The position numbers and the translations under genes are program-made. This document shows positions 37,521-48,625 of a DNA stretch of 64,000 nucleotides, in pieces. Below the pieces are notes generated by a model. It saw only the letters and a list, made by a program, of their open reading frames with translations, ran no database searches and was not told the origin of the DNA. How positions within the stretch are numbered: position 1 is the first letter of the stretch; the number at the start of each line of letters is the position of its first letter. The stretch covers positions 31,174,853-31,238,852 of the forward strand of contig OX387183.1 of assembly GCA_947561395.2 (NCBI GenBank), read 5' to 3'. The DNA is from Buxus sempervirens. Its lineage: Eukaryota > Streptophyta > Magnoliopsida > Buxales > Buxaceae.

Positions 37521-38792
37521 ATGATCTCTACTTTAATTTGGAATATCAGAGGAGTTGCAAACTCTGATTCTCTTAATATACTGAAGTCACATGTTTATGC
37601 CAAAAAAGTTCAGTTACTCGCAATCTTGGAGCCTATGTCAAATATCAGAAGATGCAATAAAGTTTCTAAGTCAACAAAGTTGAAGAATTTCTATCACAAT
37701 GGTGACATGGAAGGTAAAATATGAGTTTTTTTGGTCTGATTCAATTCAGTTGGACTTCATTTCTTCTTCTTCTCAGTATATTACAGCCTTAGTTTCTCCA
37801 GTGAACTTAGAAAGTTGCTCTCCTTTCATGATCACATTTGTTTACGCAAAGTGTGATGTTCAAGAAAGGAGGTTCCTATGGGAGGATTTGTTGGAAATTT
37901 CTTCTACTGTTAATTCTCCCTGGCTCATAGGTGGAGATTTTAATGCCATTTTATTTGTTGATGAGAAAATTGGAGGCAGAAACCCGGATACCAGATCTAT
38001 GTATGACTTTCAGGATTTCTCCCATAGAGCTGGCTTAAAAGATCTAGGTTTTAATGGAGATAAATTTACATGGTGTAATGAGCAAGCTCGTCATCGTAGA
38101 ATTTGGGCAAGATTGGATAGATTCTTCATAAATAATCAGGGGTTGAGTATGACTGCTTCTTTAAGAGTTCATCATCTTGCAAGGGTATGCTCAGATCATG
38201 CTCCCATCCACCTTTCTTTTGAGCCAAATTCAAGAACTCCCTTTCCATCTTCTTTTAAATTTCAAAAAATGTGGATTACTCATCACTCTTTTCTTGAAGT
38301 TGTGAGGAACTCATGGGCGGCTAATATTGTGGGAAATCCTTTGACGGGTTTTCCGAGGAAACTCAAGCTTTTGAGATATGCACTTTGTAGATGGAACTGG
38401 GAAGTTTTTGGTAATGTGCATAGGAGAATAGAGCAGCTTTCTTCTAAAGTATTGGAACTGGAGCATAGTCTTCAGCTCCAATGGAATCAGCATAATCTGG
38501 ATCTTCTTCATCAAAGCAAAGTGGAATTCATAAAGAGTATTTCTCACCAAGAGACATTGTATAGGCAGCAGTCAAGAGTGACATGGCTTCAAGAAGGAGA
38601 TAGGAATACAAAGTTTTTTCATGCTTCTCTGCAAGCTAGAAAGCAAAAAATTTTGCAAGGCAGTGAGTGGTTTTCTGAAAACCCAAATATAAAGGATGAT
38701 GCTATGTCCTTTTACTCAAGTTGCTTTACTTCCGAGTCTCATTCTTTCAATAATTGTCTGAATGGGATTCCAAATATTTTGGACAGCCATAT
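37521..38792 (+). pseudogene. LINE ORF2, endonuclease region, frameshifted
   Basis: ORF2 begins with ATG at 37521. The apurinic-type endonuclease that nicks the target is recognisable by LIWNIRG at the N-terminus, LLAILEP, then after a frameshift near 37700-37725 by LIGGDFNAIL, DRFFINN and VCSDHAPIHL. These match the N, GDFN and SDH active-site motifs of the EEP family. The linker toward the RT contains SRVTWLQEGDRNTKFFHASL, a conserved plant-LINE segment, so the frame from about 37700 is real to 38792. A family-2 LTR interrupts ORF2 there, and the RT resumes at 48626. Confidence 0.92.
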
Positions 38793-39476
38793 TATAAGCA
38801 CCTAAATTTTGATCAAACCAAAAAGTGCTGAAAATAAAAACTTAACTGAAAAGTCAAACCCTAAGGGGACAAAAGTTGACTTTTGATCAAGTGCTAATTG
38901 GCCACCATAATTCTTCATAATGATTAGGAAATTCCGACACGATTCCAACGCAACTGAGTTTGCTCAGATTAGGGTCTGGATGAAGAAGATATGAGCCGGT
39001 CAAACTGGAGGGGAGCAGAAATTGACTTTCTGCTAAACCCTAGATCAGCTGCTTAACCCTGTCCCAATGGATAGAGGAGCTTGACCTAGTTCCAACGCAA
39101 CTGAGTTTGCTAGAATCGGAGTCCAGATAAATAAGTTATGAGTAGTTTTTGATCCTGGGCAGAATTGCTGAAAACTGCCTACGTGGCAAAAATGCAGAAA
39201 TCTGCCACGTGGTGAAAAAAGAGCAGATAAAAATATTTGGGGGCAAATATGCAAATATCAAAAGATTAGAAAATATCTAAGGGCAGATCTGTCAATAATC
39301 AGGAGAGAATCTGTAAAAATCCAAAAGTATCTGGGGATGAATCTGTGAATATCAAATTGATGAGAAAATAGCTCAAGGGCCAATCTGCAAATATCAAGAT
39401 TTATCCCCATGTGCTCTCTCCCTCTCTCATGATTAATGTTCCCCATGTGCATGCATGTGCATCCCATCATGCATAC

Positions 39477-39478
<2 letters not shown>

Positions 39479-39523
<45 letters not shown>
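39479..39523. repeat. (CT)n microsatellite
   Basis: A near-uninterrupted CT run, followed by shorter CT runs and CATGCATG repeats to about 39660. It creates Leu/Ser frames on the plus strand and Glu/Arg frames on the minus strand, none of which is a gene. Confidence 0.95.
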
Positions 39524-40799
39524 CCCCATGAGCACCCATGCATGCATCATGCATACACCTATCTCTCTCTCCCCCATCATACATGCATGCAACACCCCAT
39601 GCATCTCTCTCTCTCTCTCCCCCCATGCATGCATGCATCTTACATGCATCTCCCACATGATAAAACCACTCCAACCCCATAGGTATGGAGGGGGAGAACA
39701 CTTTTGCTCTCCATTCTTCGTCTCCAACCTCTCTCCCAAGTTCTCTTGACCTCTCCCACAAGTTCACCCTTCTCCCAAGCTCATCTCACCATCTCTAACC
39801 CCCTCTAAGCTCCCAAAAACCCCCTAGAATCACCTTCAAACCCTTCCCCATCTCCTCTCCTTCCACTTGCCTCCAAGGAGGAAACAAGGAGGTGTTGTTA
39901 GAGCCCAAGAAGAAGGCTCCAAGGTGCTGTCCAAGCCTTCAAGAGGCTTCCACACGCTCCAAGGAAGTTCACTAACACCAAGGTTGTGAAACCCCGTTCC
40001 AATATCCCTAGCACATCCTAATCAGTAAACTTGATGTGTAGGTAGAGCTGGAGAAGCTCAAGCCTAAAGCCAATCAAAGTGGCTAAGTCTCGGCTAGGCA
40101 GTGCCTATTGAGGTGAGCAACTTCTATTTGGTTAATGAGTTTCCCTAAGTGAGAAAATAGCTAAGTGTTGTTTAGTTATGTGCAATGTAGGAGGAGAGTG
40201 GCAAACTTGTAAATATGGTGTCTTGAGGAAATCATTTAAGTGGAGAAACAAGGGGAAAGAGTGCCATTCACGACCAAACCCTCACCCTTCTCCCATTCTC
40301 TTCACTCTCTTCTCCCACTCCTATCTTCTTCATCTCCTTCTTTTCATTTGCCTTCCCTCATCACCCCATTTCGTCCCCCATCTATTTGGAACCCATTTGA
40401 AGAGTTTGCTAGCAAGGAAAAGAAAGAAGAACACCAAAGGAACCATTTTCGTGTGGGTGTTCTTGGTGTAGATTTGAGGAGGAAGTCAAACCAAGGAGAT
40501 CAAGTGCTATTCGTGAGTTGCATTGGAGGCTATACAACTTGCTTAAGAGTTGGCAAGAGGTAAGCAACACCGTCCCAACCTTGTTTTCCCATTTTCGGCC
40601 AAAAATCGCATGTTAGATGAATGTTAGGGTTGAGATGTGAAAATGAGTCCTAGACCAAATGGGAGGGATTTCTTTGAGGGGTTTTGTTGGTAGTAGGTTT
40701 CTACACATGTTAGGAGTGATTTAGAGCCTAAAAATACCCATAACAAGTGAGATTTGAGAAAAACAAAAATCCCCAAAAGTTCAGATTTCGCGAACTGTC

Positions 40800-40995
40800 A
40801 AGAGAATCCAACCGCCTGAGCAGCCGCTCGAGCGCGGCATCGGGTGGTGGTTTTAGGCAGTTTAGGTAAAATTTTAAGGCATGGCCGCTCGAGCAACACT
40901 CGAGTGACTGTTTTAGCGAGTGTCTTAACAGAGAAACCCGAGAGCAAATTCTTGGCCGCTCGAGGCAGGCTTGAGCGATCCATTGAGCGCCTTTA
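40800..40995. repeat. CTCGAG word block of copy P
   Basis: GCCGCTCGAGCG, GCCGCTCGAGCAACACTCG and TTGGCCGCTCGAGGC are spaced by about 60-80 bp, with TTTTAGGC-type spacers. The block starts about 240 bp after the donor of this LTR. Confidence 0.7.
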
Positions 40996-41429
40996 CCAGA
41001 AATTCCAAAATTTGAGTTTTTAGCCCAGATTGAACTACCCTTTGTTTTTATTCAATTCCAACCTATGTATAAGTGAGAGTTAGGTGTCTAGGAGGTGTTC
41101 CAACTGGAAGTGTCTCAAAATTCCAAATAACAAGGATTTTGGGTATGTTTTGCCAAAGAAAGTCCTAGAAAGAGTTTCTGTCCCAGATTACTGTAGAAAT
41201 AGGATAACTTGACTCCGTCACTTCAAACACCTTCCAAATAACCCTTAGAAGTATAAGTCAAGAACCGAAACCAAATTGTTCAAGTAACAAAAGAGTTGGG
41301 GCATAGGTTGCCCAAAATGAGTCAAGAAAGGTAGAAATCTCTGGAAACCTAACCTTTACCATTGGTTATCAATGTGAGTACACCACACCTGAAATTATGG
41401 GCTTCGGCCTAGTATTTGACACATAGTAT

Positions 41430-41615
41430 GAAGGGCATTGGCCCGTATTACATTTGCACCACATCAAGGGCATTGGCCCGTATTACATTTGCACCACATC
41501 AAGGGCGTTGGCCCGTTACTTGTACCATGAGATAAAAAGGGCAGTGGCCCGTTGTATTGATATTGAATGGAGGGCAGTGGCCCCAATGACATTGAGATGT
41601 ATTGAGCAGAGGGCT
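41430..41615. repeat. 35-bp minisatellite in copy P
   Basis: GGGCATTGGCCCGT or variants start at 41433, 41468, 41503 and then at 34-35-bp steps to about 41605, roughly six units with growing divergence. The units are directly contiguous, so this is not a CRISPR array. It sits where other family-1 copies carry a different minisatellite. Confidence 0.88.
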
Positions 41616-42075
41616 TGGCCCAAGATTGACTCAGGTACGGCCATGGGCTACCCTTGAGCATTTTCCAGGCAAGTGTGCATGAGGTATTGACATGAGTATC
41701 TGACTAGTAAGACTTGGTGGGTTGTGAGCGGTTCATCTCAGTTGGGGTAGTGGACTGTTGTTCCTCCCAACTTGGAGATGGAGAACTAGCATCCTCCACT
41801 CAAGCTTGGATATAATTGATGTGTTATTATTCCGTACTTTGTTGCTATAATTGTTGTGAATTGATAAATGAACACATCAGCATAATGAACCCTTAAGGTA
41901 TGGATCCATAGTCTTAAATGGAAATGTTTGTATATATATGCCATGGCCAGTGTTAGTGTTACTGTACTGCTCTATATTGTGATATCATCTCGGCACCAAC
42001 ATCATCGGTGGCCGATGCCCACTTGCTACAGGGAATCGGCAGTGGATGTTTGTACGTCAAGGGGAATCGGCGTAT

Positions 42076-45000
42076 GTGTAAACACCTCATTTTTGCGCTT
42101 CCGGAAGAGCCTGAAATGCAAACCCTAAATAGAAAGTCAAATCCTGAGGGGTCGAAAATTGACCTTTTGATCAAGTAAAAATTGGCCACCTCGCTTTATC
42201 TCAATGGATAGAGAATCCCGACACGAGTCCAATGCAACTGAGTTTGTTGGAATCGGAGTCCGGATGAAGGTTTTGCGGGTCGGTCAAACTTGAGGGTGAG
42301 CCGAAAGTTGACTTTTTCCAAACCCCGAGCCAGGTGCTTAGCTCTATATCATTGGATAGAGGGCTCTGATACGAGTTCAATGCAACTGAGTTTGCTTAAA
42401 TTGGAGCCCGGATGAAAGAGATATGAGCTGTCGAAGTTTCCGAGCAGCAAAACCCAGAAAGCTGTACACGTGGCAAAAAGCCGCACACGTGGCAAGAGGC
42501 GCAAGAAAATATCTCGAGGGGCAATCTGTAAATATCCAAACATGCCAAATATCCCAGGGTTTAAAGCAAAATTTCGCAGGGACTAAATCTGGGAATATCT
42601 AAGAGTATCGGATGAATCTGTGAATATCCAGGGGCAAATCCATAATTTTTCGATTTGTATCCGACCAAGTATGTTGGATACACATACCCTTGTGTATATC
42701 CGACACTATTCATCGGATACAAGAAGATCAATCAGCGAGATTCGCGCCGGACGCCCGACAAATTCGCAGCGGCATTTAATTTTCGAATTATTATGTCTTG
42801 TATCCGACATTTTATGTCGGATACAAATAGGGCTTAGTGTATCTAACCTATATGGTCGGATACATTAACTTTGCTTATTTAAAGGGCCAGCAACCCCCTT
42901 CAAGATGGTTGGCTCTTTTTGCTGGTTCGAGGCTTTCTTCCCCCACTTGTGCTGGTGTGAACCTCCCTCCTCTCAGCTCCCTTTGCCTCCCATTGCCATC
43001 CCACCCTCTTGCAAGACCTTCCCATCCTTGTTTCTCTCTTCTTCTTCACTACTTTAACCAAGCTAAAGGAGTCTAGTTGCTGTTGGAGTGGAGCTTGGGC
43101 ATCAGAGGACTTTCCAGCAACATTTTGGCCTCAAGGCAGAGGCTCCACCTTGTACAAGGATCTAAGAACCCTTAGGTAAGGTTCCTCAACATATTGCGAT
43201 TCATATATATTAAAATCAGAATTTTCTGAAATTTTCCTACACGTGTTTCTTTCTTTGCATGGGCTTGTTTCCATGTATCTTATGCATGCATTTGGTTTTC
43301 TTTTCATGGCATGAAGCCACCACAAGTAAGAGGTTCACGTAGGTTCCTTTAGGGAGCATGGGAGTTCTTTTTTTTACATTTTGAATACCCTTTAGTTGCT
43401 GTCCTTGGGTTTTGTTTTAAGCTTTTTGCAAAGGGGAGCTTGTTCCTCTATAATTTTATCTAATGTATCCCCTATGAATCCCCCCCCCCCCTCCTTCACC
43501 TTCCTTTTTTCGTTTACTTTCCTGTAAACTTGGTAAGCATGTGGGTCATCCTTGGGCTTACGGTTGGCAGCAGCCGTATCAAGTCTTCCTCTCAGCAATT
43601 TCAACTCACATGCCATGCTTTTCTTTCCCTTTATCTGGTTTTTTTAAGCATGGATGCATGCCCCCTTCTCCCCAAGCTTGCTGCCCCCACTGTTTTTACA
43701 GCATGCTGTGTTTTCTTTCTTTGTGTGTAAATGTGCATGCCATGCTATTCTTGCTTGTTTGATTACATGGGCATGTGTTCGGTTTCCTCATTCATACACC
43801 GTAGTCACAAAGGCCTCCCATTCTCAGTGGATAGGAAGCCCATTTTCATGGATGACCTCCAGCACCATAAAGGAAAGATCCCATTGCTATGCTCCCCCAC
43901 CCCACCTTCTGCTATGCCTGACCATCCCCTTATTGCTTTTGCTTGGAAAGGTCGACTATGTGAGGATGCATGTTAATATTAGTATCAACTTCACATCTCC
44001 TTTGTACGTCAAGTTGTTTGCTTGCTTTTGTACTTGTAATTTTCTGCACCAATGTTGTTGCCCAGGGTAATGATTTCAGCATGATCCTGTCACCCCTTTT
44101 AACCCGCTATTGTGGCCCACATAAGCTGCTGCCGGAGGCAGCATCAGCATCCCTTTGGCCTACCCCAATGAAGCTGAGTAGCTTACCATGCTTTAACTTG
44201 TGTATCATGAACAAGAAGCCCTCTTTGTCATGTTCCCTTCACTCATAGCCCAGGGTGAGAACTCCAGGAAGAGCTGCTGGAGGCAGCAGTAAGATTTCCT
44301 CCCCTTTTCTCACCATCTAACCCTACCACCCACCCCTTAAGCATGTGTGAAGCCCCCTACTGGTGCTGTCCCAGAAAATTTAGAAACCCAAGACCATGTT
44401 CAGCCTTAATAGCATGTTCGAATGTTTCCCTTTGGTTGCTGCACTGAGTCACTACAGCATGCAGTTCCTTGGCTCTTGGATGTAACTTGCTTGCCACCAT
44501 GACCATTGAGTGCATCCATGGACTTTCCCACCACCCTAGTGGCATGCCAGGTAATTCCCAACCCAGCCATCCATCCTATTTTGCTTAAACTGGGAGCCTA
44601 ATTCTTGCTGCCCCTATATGGTGTATGAGAGTTTACTAATGGATTTCATGATATAGAGCATGCTTCAAGCCTCTTTGTTTTCTGATTTCCATCAAGAGTC
44701 ATGCTTGCTACTTGTGGAATCCTAGAGACCAAGTAGGGCACCTTGGTCCCTACTATATTAAGGAACATGATCCAAAGTGGAAGGAGGGCAGCACCTCCAA
44801 GCACCATTGCCCATCTGCTTACCTTTGCTGGAAATCCCCGGAGGAAGCCAAAGGGGATGCCTTCGCAAATCTGAACCAATGTGGGCCCTCTCTGGGGCCC
44901 ACATGACTTGTAGGAAGCCCCTAGGAACCCCTGGAAGTCACCCCAATGGCCAAACTTCGAAAGAAGGCATTTTTGAGGTGATCCGGCAACTCAGGCCGGA

Positions 45001-46073
45001 TCATCTATGGGCTGTGTGTATTTGGCAACTAAGGCCGGATACACAACAGAAATGCAATTTTGATGTCTTTTTTGATCCTTGCCGAATTTTCATGCTACTT
45101 TCAACAAAACCAAATGAACCAATAGGGTTTTCGGGTCACCCGGAAACCCAACTTGGGACATGGACCGCCGGTCCAACTTGGAATACCCATGGGCCTTCCA
45201 ATGAGGCCCACCTAGCCCAATAAAATCTGTTTGCATGCAAATAAACCAAATAAATAAATCAACCAAACCAGGTGGGCCAAACCCAATGCGGCCCACCCGG
45301 ACCTTGTTTTGTGGAATAATGTTTAAATTGCGTGGTTTGGCCGAGACCCCAGGCTAGGGTTTATCGGGCCCGCCAAAGCCCATTAATCGAACCAAGGAAG
45401 GGTGCAAACCCTAAACCTCAAAGAATCGGGTTTTCAAGCCCAAATCTGGATCATGGGCCCCAAGCCCAGTGGCCAGCCCATTTTGGCAAAGCTAAATAAA
45501 ACAAATCCAAAACATTCTTGGCAACCATCATGGGGGCCCACCCCAGGGCCCGCCAACCAATGCAGACCAACCTTTTGCATGAAAATCACCTAAAATTCCA
45601 ACTTAAATAATTAAGTAAAATCAACTCACTAACCTAAGCCCAAAGGGCCTCCTAGGACTAGACAGAGGCCCACCAGAGGCATGTGGGCTTAACTAAGCCC
45701 ACCAGGGACACCGTGGGCCTTCCAAAGGGGCCCACCCAATAAGACTCAGATCACCTAAATTAAGCAAGATAAAATCAATTAAAGGGACCCACACCATTTA
45801 GGTAGTCCCGCCAGACTTAACCAAGTTGCATTAGGAATCGGGTGAGAAACCAAGGCCAGCTGACTCAAACCAGGGAACCCACAGGGACCCGTCATTTGAC
45901 GGGATGGACTGGGGTGTCTACGGACTTCCCCAGACCACAACCGAGACCCTACTTAGAATCTCAAGCCACAGACCAGCCCAATAGACAAGATTAGACACCC
46001 AGGTGTCCGCCTGCACCCCATCAGGCGGTGGCGACTCCGAATTTTCCCGTGCGGCGTTTTCGACGTGCACACA
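42076..46073 (+). mobile_element. Family-2 solo LTR, forward, innermost insertion
   Basis: It starts TGTAAACACCTCATTTTTGC and ends TTTTCGACGTGCACACA; GTATG flanks both sides (42071-42075 and 46074-46078). Length is 3998 bp, the longest family-2 copy. TATCCGAC words fill 42655-42862, just before the AT-rich TATA candidate near 42876. A donor candidate TTAGGTAAGGTTCC is at 43175. A C12 run is at 43480-43491. A second block with GGCCGGATAC lies at 44977-45050. The GTGGCGACTCC box is near 46030. The 43.5-45.2 kb frames have no recognisable domain. Confidence 0.94.
42655..42862. repeat. TATCCGAC palindromic word block (upstream of TATA)
   Basis: GTATCCGAC and GTCGGATAC alternate, so that several copies can pair, for example TATCCGACATTTTATGTCGG near 42800. 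The block ends about 15 bp before the TATA candidate of the family-2 LTR at 42076. The related word CCGGATAC returns at 44977-45050. Confidence 0.85.
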
Positions 46074-47867
46074 GTATGGATGCCTACGTCAAGGGTAATT
46101 GGCGTAGATGCCTAGCTACCATGTGGAATCGGTGAAGCTAGACGAAGCCATGTATAGTATATATAAACATCCCTGATAAGAAGTGATAATATTGAATACA
46201 TGATTGCTATTAAATGGATTATCCATACACTGAGGCACATGCATGCACTATTGTCTGACACATAAGATGCGGTGGATTTTGTAGTATTAGAACTACCTGC
46301 ATGCCATGGTTTTATCGAAAGATATTTGTATAAATTATGTTTTCACCGAATCATGCATGTGTTGCTTACTGAGACATTCGTCTCACAGTTGCTGCTTATC
46401 TTATTTTTCAGATCCATCGTCGTCCGGTGTGAAGGACTGGGTTGGGTATAGAGGCAAAGAGAAAGCCATTGGGTATAGAGAGGAGGATTTCTATAGGCTT
46501 TAGGTTTCTTTCTTTATTGTATATGTATAGTTCATTTTGGACTTGTAACCCTTACCTTTGAGAGATGAGATTAGTCACCCAATATTTTGTAACTAAACTC
46601 TTGTGTCCTATTTCATTTCTTTCATATATATATATAGAGCACACTTTTGATATGCACAAGCATGAACAGTTTGCACTTGCACTTGTATAGAAAAAGTTTT
46701 AAAATCCTTCGTGTTTTGTCAAGTAATTGGCCCACTTGCCACGGTCTCGGACGGGTTGTGCCTTGGAGGGGCAGACCTGGTTCTAGGTCATGACAAAGGT
46801 AAGCTTCCTAAAACCCTTTTGTATGACATAAATGAATCTAAGGGTAATGTGAGCATGTTTGTTATATACACTGTTTCTTCCACTTAAGCATGCTTCCTCC
46901 CCCCTTCTTCTTCATTGCTTCTTTATTTCCTTCGTAAGATCGAACTCCCATGGTAAGGGGAGATAGGTTGGTCGAATGGAGGGGAAGGTGAGAGCCCTCT
47001 TAGTGCAAGGAAAATCATGTTTAAGTCTTCACTTAATGTTTTGCCATGCTTTCATTTTATGATTTTAGGGGAGAGCATGTTCCCCCCTCTTTCTCTCATG
47101 TCTAATGTATCCCTTTAATCCCCCAAGTCCCTTCCTTTTATCTGCTTTCAAGCTACCTTCACGTGCATTATTTCCTATGCAATATAATTGTACGGATTAA
47201 TGGATTGGCACACAAACAAGTAGCACACCTCATGAGCATCTCTACCATAATCTTTTGTCTACTTATTCATCTTTAGGCCCACTTGCATGACCATTCCCAT
47301 GTTGTGTGCACAAAGGCATCATGTGTGTGCATGAAACCCTTAGAACACTTGCATAGGTCTTCCTCTTAGTTACTTTATTTGCATGTACATTAATATGAGT
47401 AGTACACACACACACACTACCTCATGGTTTCACAGCATGTGATAAGCCCATCTTATCTTGCTTTTGCTCATCCTTGATTACTCCTTTGAATGAATGCATT
47501 GTGTGGCCATATGGGACTTGTACATGGGCCAATTGGGCCACCCCCTTTCCCCTTCTTTATGGAGAAAGGAGGGATGTCATGAGTACCACAACAGGGACAC
47601 CAAGGGTCCCTGTTTTGCTTCTTGAGTTTCACCTCAAGGAGGGGGACAAGGCCCAAGCCTAAGTCCCCCTCCCCTTGGATCCAAAAAAAAGTAAATAAAG
47701 GTAGCCCTCTTTGGCTCAATTCACAATCACAGACCACCGTGGGCCCACATAGTCCCTGTTTTCCCCATGAAACCAGAGAACCCAAGCTCCTAACAAAAAT
47801 TGCAAAAAACAAAATTTTAAGCTTGATCAACAACTCAGGTTGGTCAAGCAGGTTTTTTAGTATATCC

Positions 47868-47965
47868 GAAATCATATTTCGGATACACTGATTTTTAGTG
47901 TATCCGAAACCATATTTCGGATACACTGATTTTTAAGTGTATCCGAAATATAATTTTGGATACAG
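47868..47965. repeat. Three tandem palindromic units
   Basis: The unit GTATCCGAAAYCATATTTCGGATACAC-type, itself nearly self-complementary, occurs three times, spaced by CTGATTTTTA. The third unit has decayed (TATAATTTTGGATAC). It sits in the 3' half of the family-2 LTR 38793-48620. Confidence 0.9.
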
Positions 47966-48625
47966 CCAGAAAAATACAAAAAAATGCATATTTTGTTTTC
48001 TTTGATAATTTTTAACCTTTTTTTCAATAAAATCAAATAAATCCCATTGGTTTTGGGTCGACCCATGACCCAAGACGGGCTTCGAGCCCAATAAGCCCAA
48101 ATCAAGTATCCATGGGCCTTCCAACGGGGCCCACCCATTCCAAATCAAATCAACCAAAGCCAAAAGGGGTTCTCCAACGCAACCCCAAACGGGACTTGGG
48201 CTTTCACTAAAGCCCAAATTGGCATCTTGTGGGTTTTCCAACGTGGCCCACACACCAGACCCAGATCATTTAGGTTAAATAAGATAAAATCAAGTAAAAA
48301 AGGGACCTACACCACTCAGGTGGTCCTGCCAGACTTAACCGAACTGTGCATGCTTTGACTTAGGAATCGGATGATTGTAGAGCCAAGTTGACTCATAACC
48401 AGGAAACCCATGGGACTCGTCATTTGATGGGATGGACCAGGGTGTCTACGGACTTCCCTAGACCGTAACCAAGACCTTGCTTAGAATCTCAAGCCGCAGA
48501 CCGCCTACTAGACAAACCTAGGCATCCAGGTGTCTGCCTGCACCCCATCAGGCAATGGCGACTCCAACCTTCCTGAATTACCCTTTAGGAGGCGCGCCCA
48601 CCCGTGCCACCATGCGCACACATAT

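Larger units (their letters stand above)
39985..46795 (+). mobile_element. Family-1 solo LTR copy P, forward, holding a family-2 LTR
   Basis: It starts TGTGAAACCCCGTTCCAATA and ends GTTCTAGGTCATGACA. AAGGT flanks both sides (39980-39984 and 46796-46800). Own length is about 2.8 kb without 42076-46073. Donor GAGGTAAGCAACACC is at 40560, a CTCGAGCG word block at 40800-40990, and TATGGATCCATA at 41899-41910. The minisatellite of GGGCATTGGCCCGT units is at 41430-41615. The acceptor CTTATTTTTCAGATCC lies near 46411. The 40178-40471 and 40240-40563 frames lie in the leader and show no domain. Confidence 0.93.
38793..48620 (+). mobile_element. Family-2 solo LTR, forward, between LINE endonuclease and RT, holding two more LTRs
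   Basis: It starts TATAAGCACCTAAATTTTG (TA in place of TG) and ends GTGCCACCATGCGCACA, with CATAT on both sides (38788-38792 and 48621-48625). Own length is about 3.0 kb after removing the family-1 LTR 39985-46795. A CT microsatellite and CATGCATG repeats occupy 39440-39660. The sequence AAGGTAAGC at 46798 is a donor candidate; the nested LTR entered exactly there. Tandem TATCCGAAA palindromes are at 47868-47965. The ATGGCGACTCC box is near 48555. The frame from 48555 into 48620 is LTR DNA that happens to stay open into the RT. Confidence 0.93.

Noticed and set aside
39258-39767. Overlapping Glu/Arg-rich and Leu/Ser-rich frames on both strands
   Set aside because: Produced by the CT microsatellite and CATGCATG repeats; open in several frames at once.
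43392-45296. Short frames with a gene-like look (43654-44070, 44777-45223, 43392-43616 minus)
   Set aside because: They lie inside a TSD-bounded family-2 LTR, overlap each other and match no family I recognise.
33480-46040. TGGCGACTCC as a tRNA primer-binding site marking the start of an internal region
   Set aside because: In each delimited copy (31389-33547, 42076-46073, 38793-48620) the sequence continues 40-70 bp to a terminus abutting the TSD, so the box lies inside the LTR.
47468-48253. Minus-strand frames 47468-47926 and 47933-48253 and plus-strand 47474-47891
   Set aside because: They overlap on both strands in family-2 LTR DNA and run through the TATCCGAAA palindromes; no domain or plausible start.
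48555-48620. ATG-initiated N-terminus of the RT segment (MATPTFLNYPLGG...)
   Set aside because: These codons belong to the 3' end of the family-2 LTR (GGCGACTCC box to GCGCACA). The LINE coding region resumes only after the CATAT duplication.
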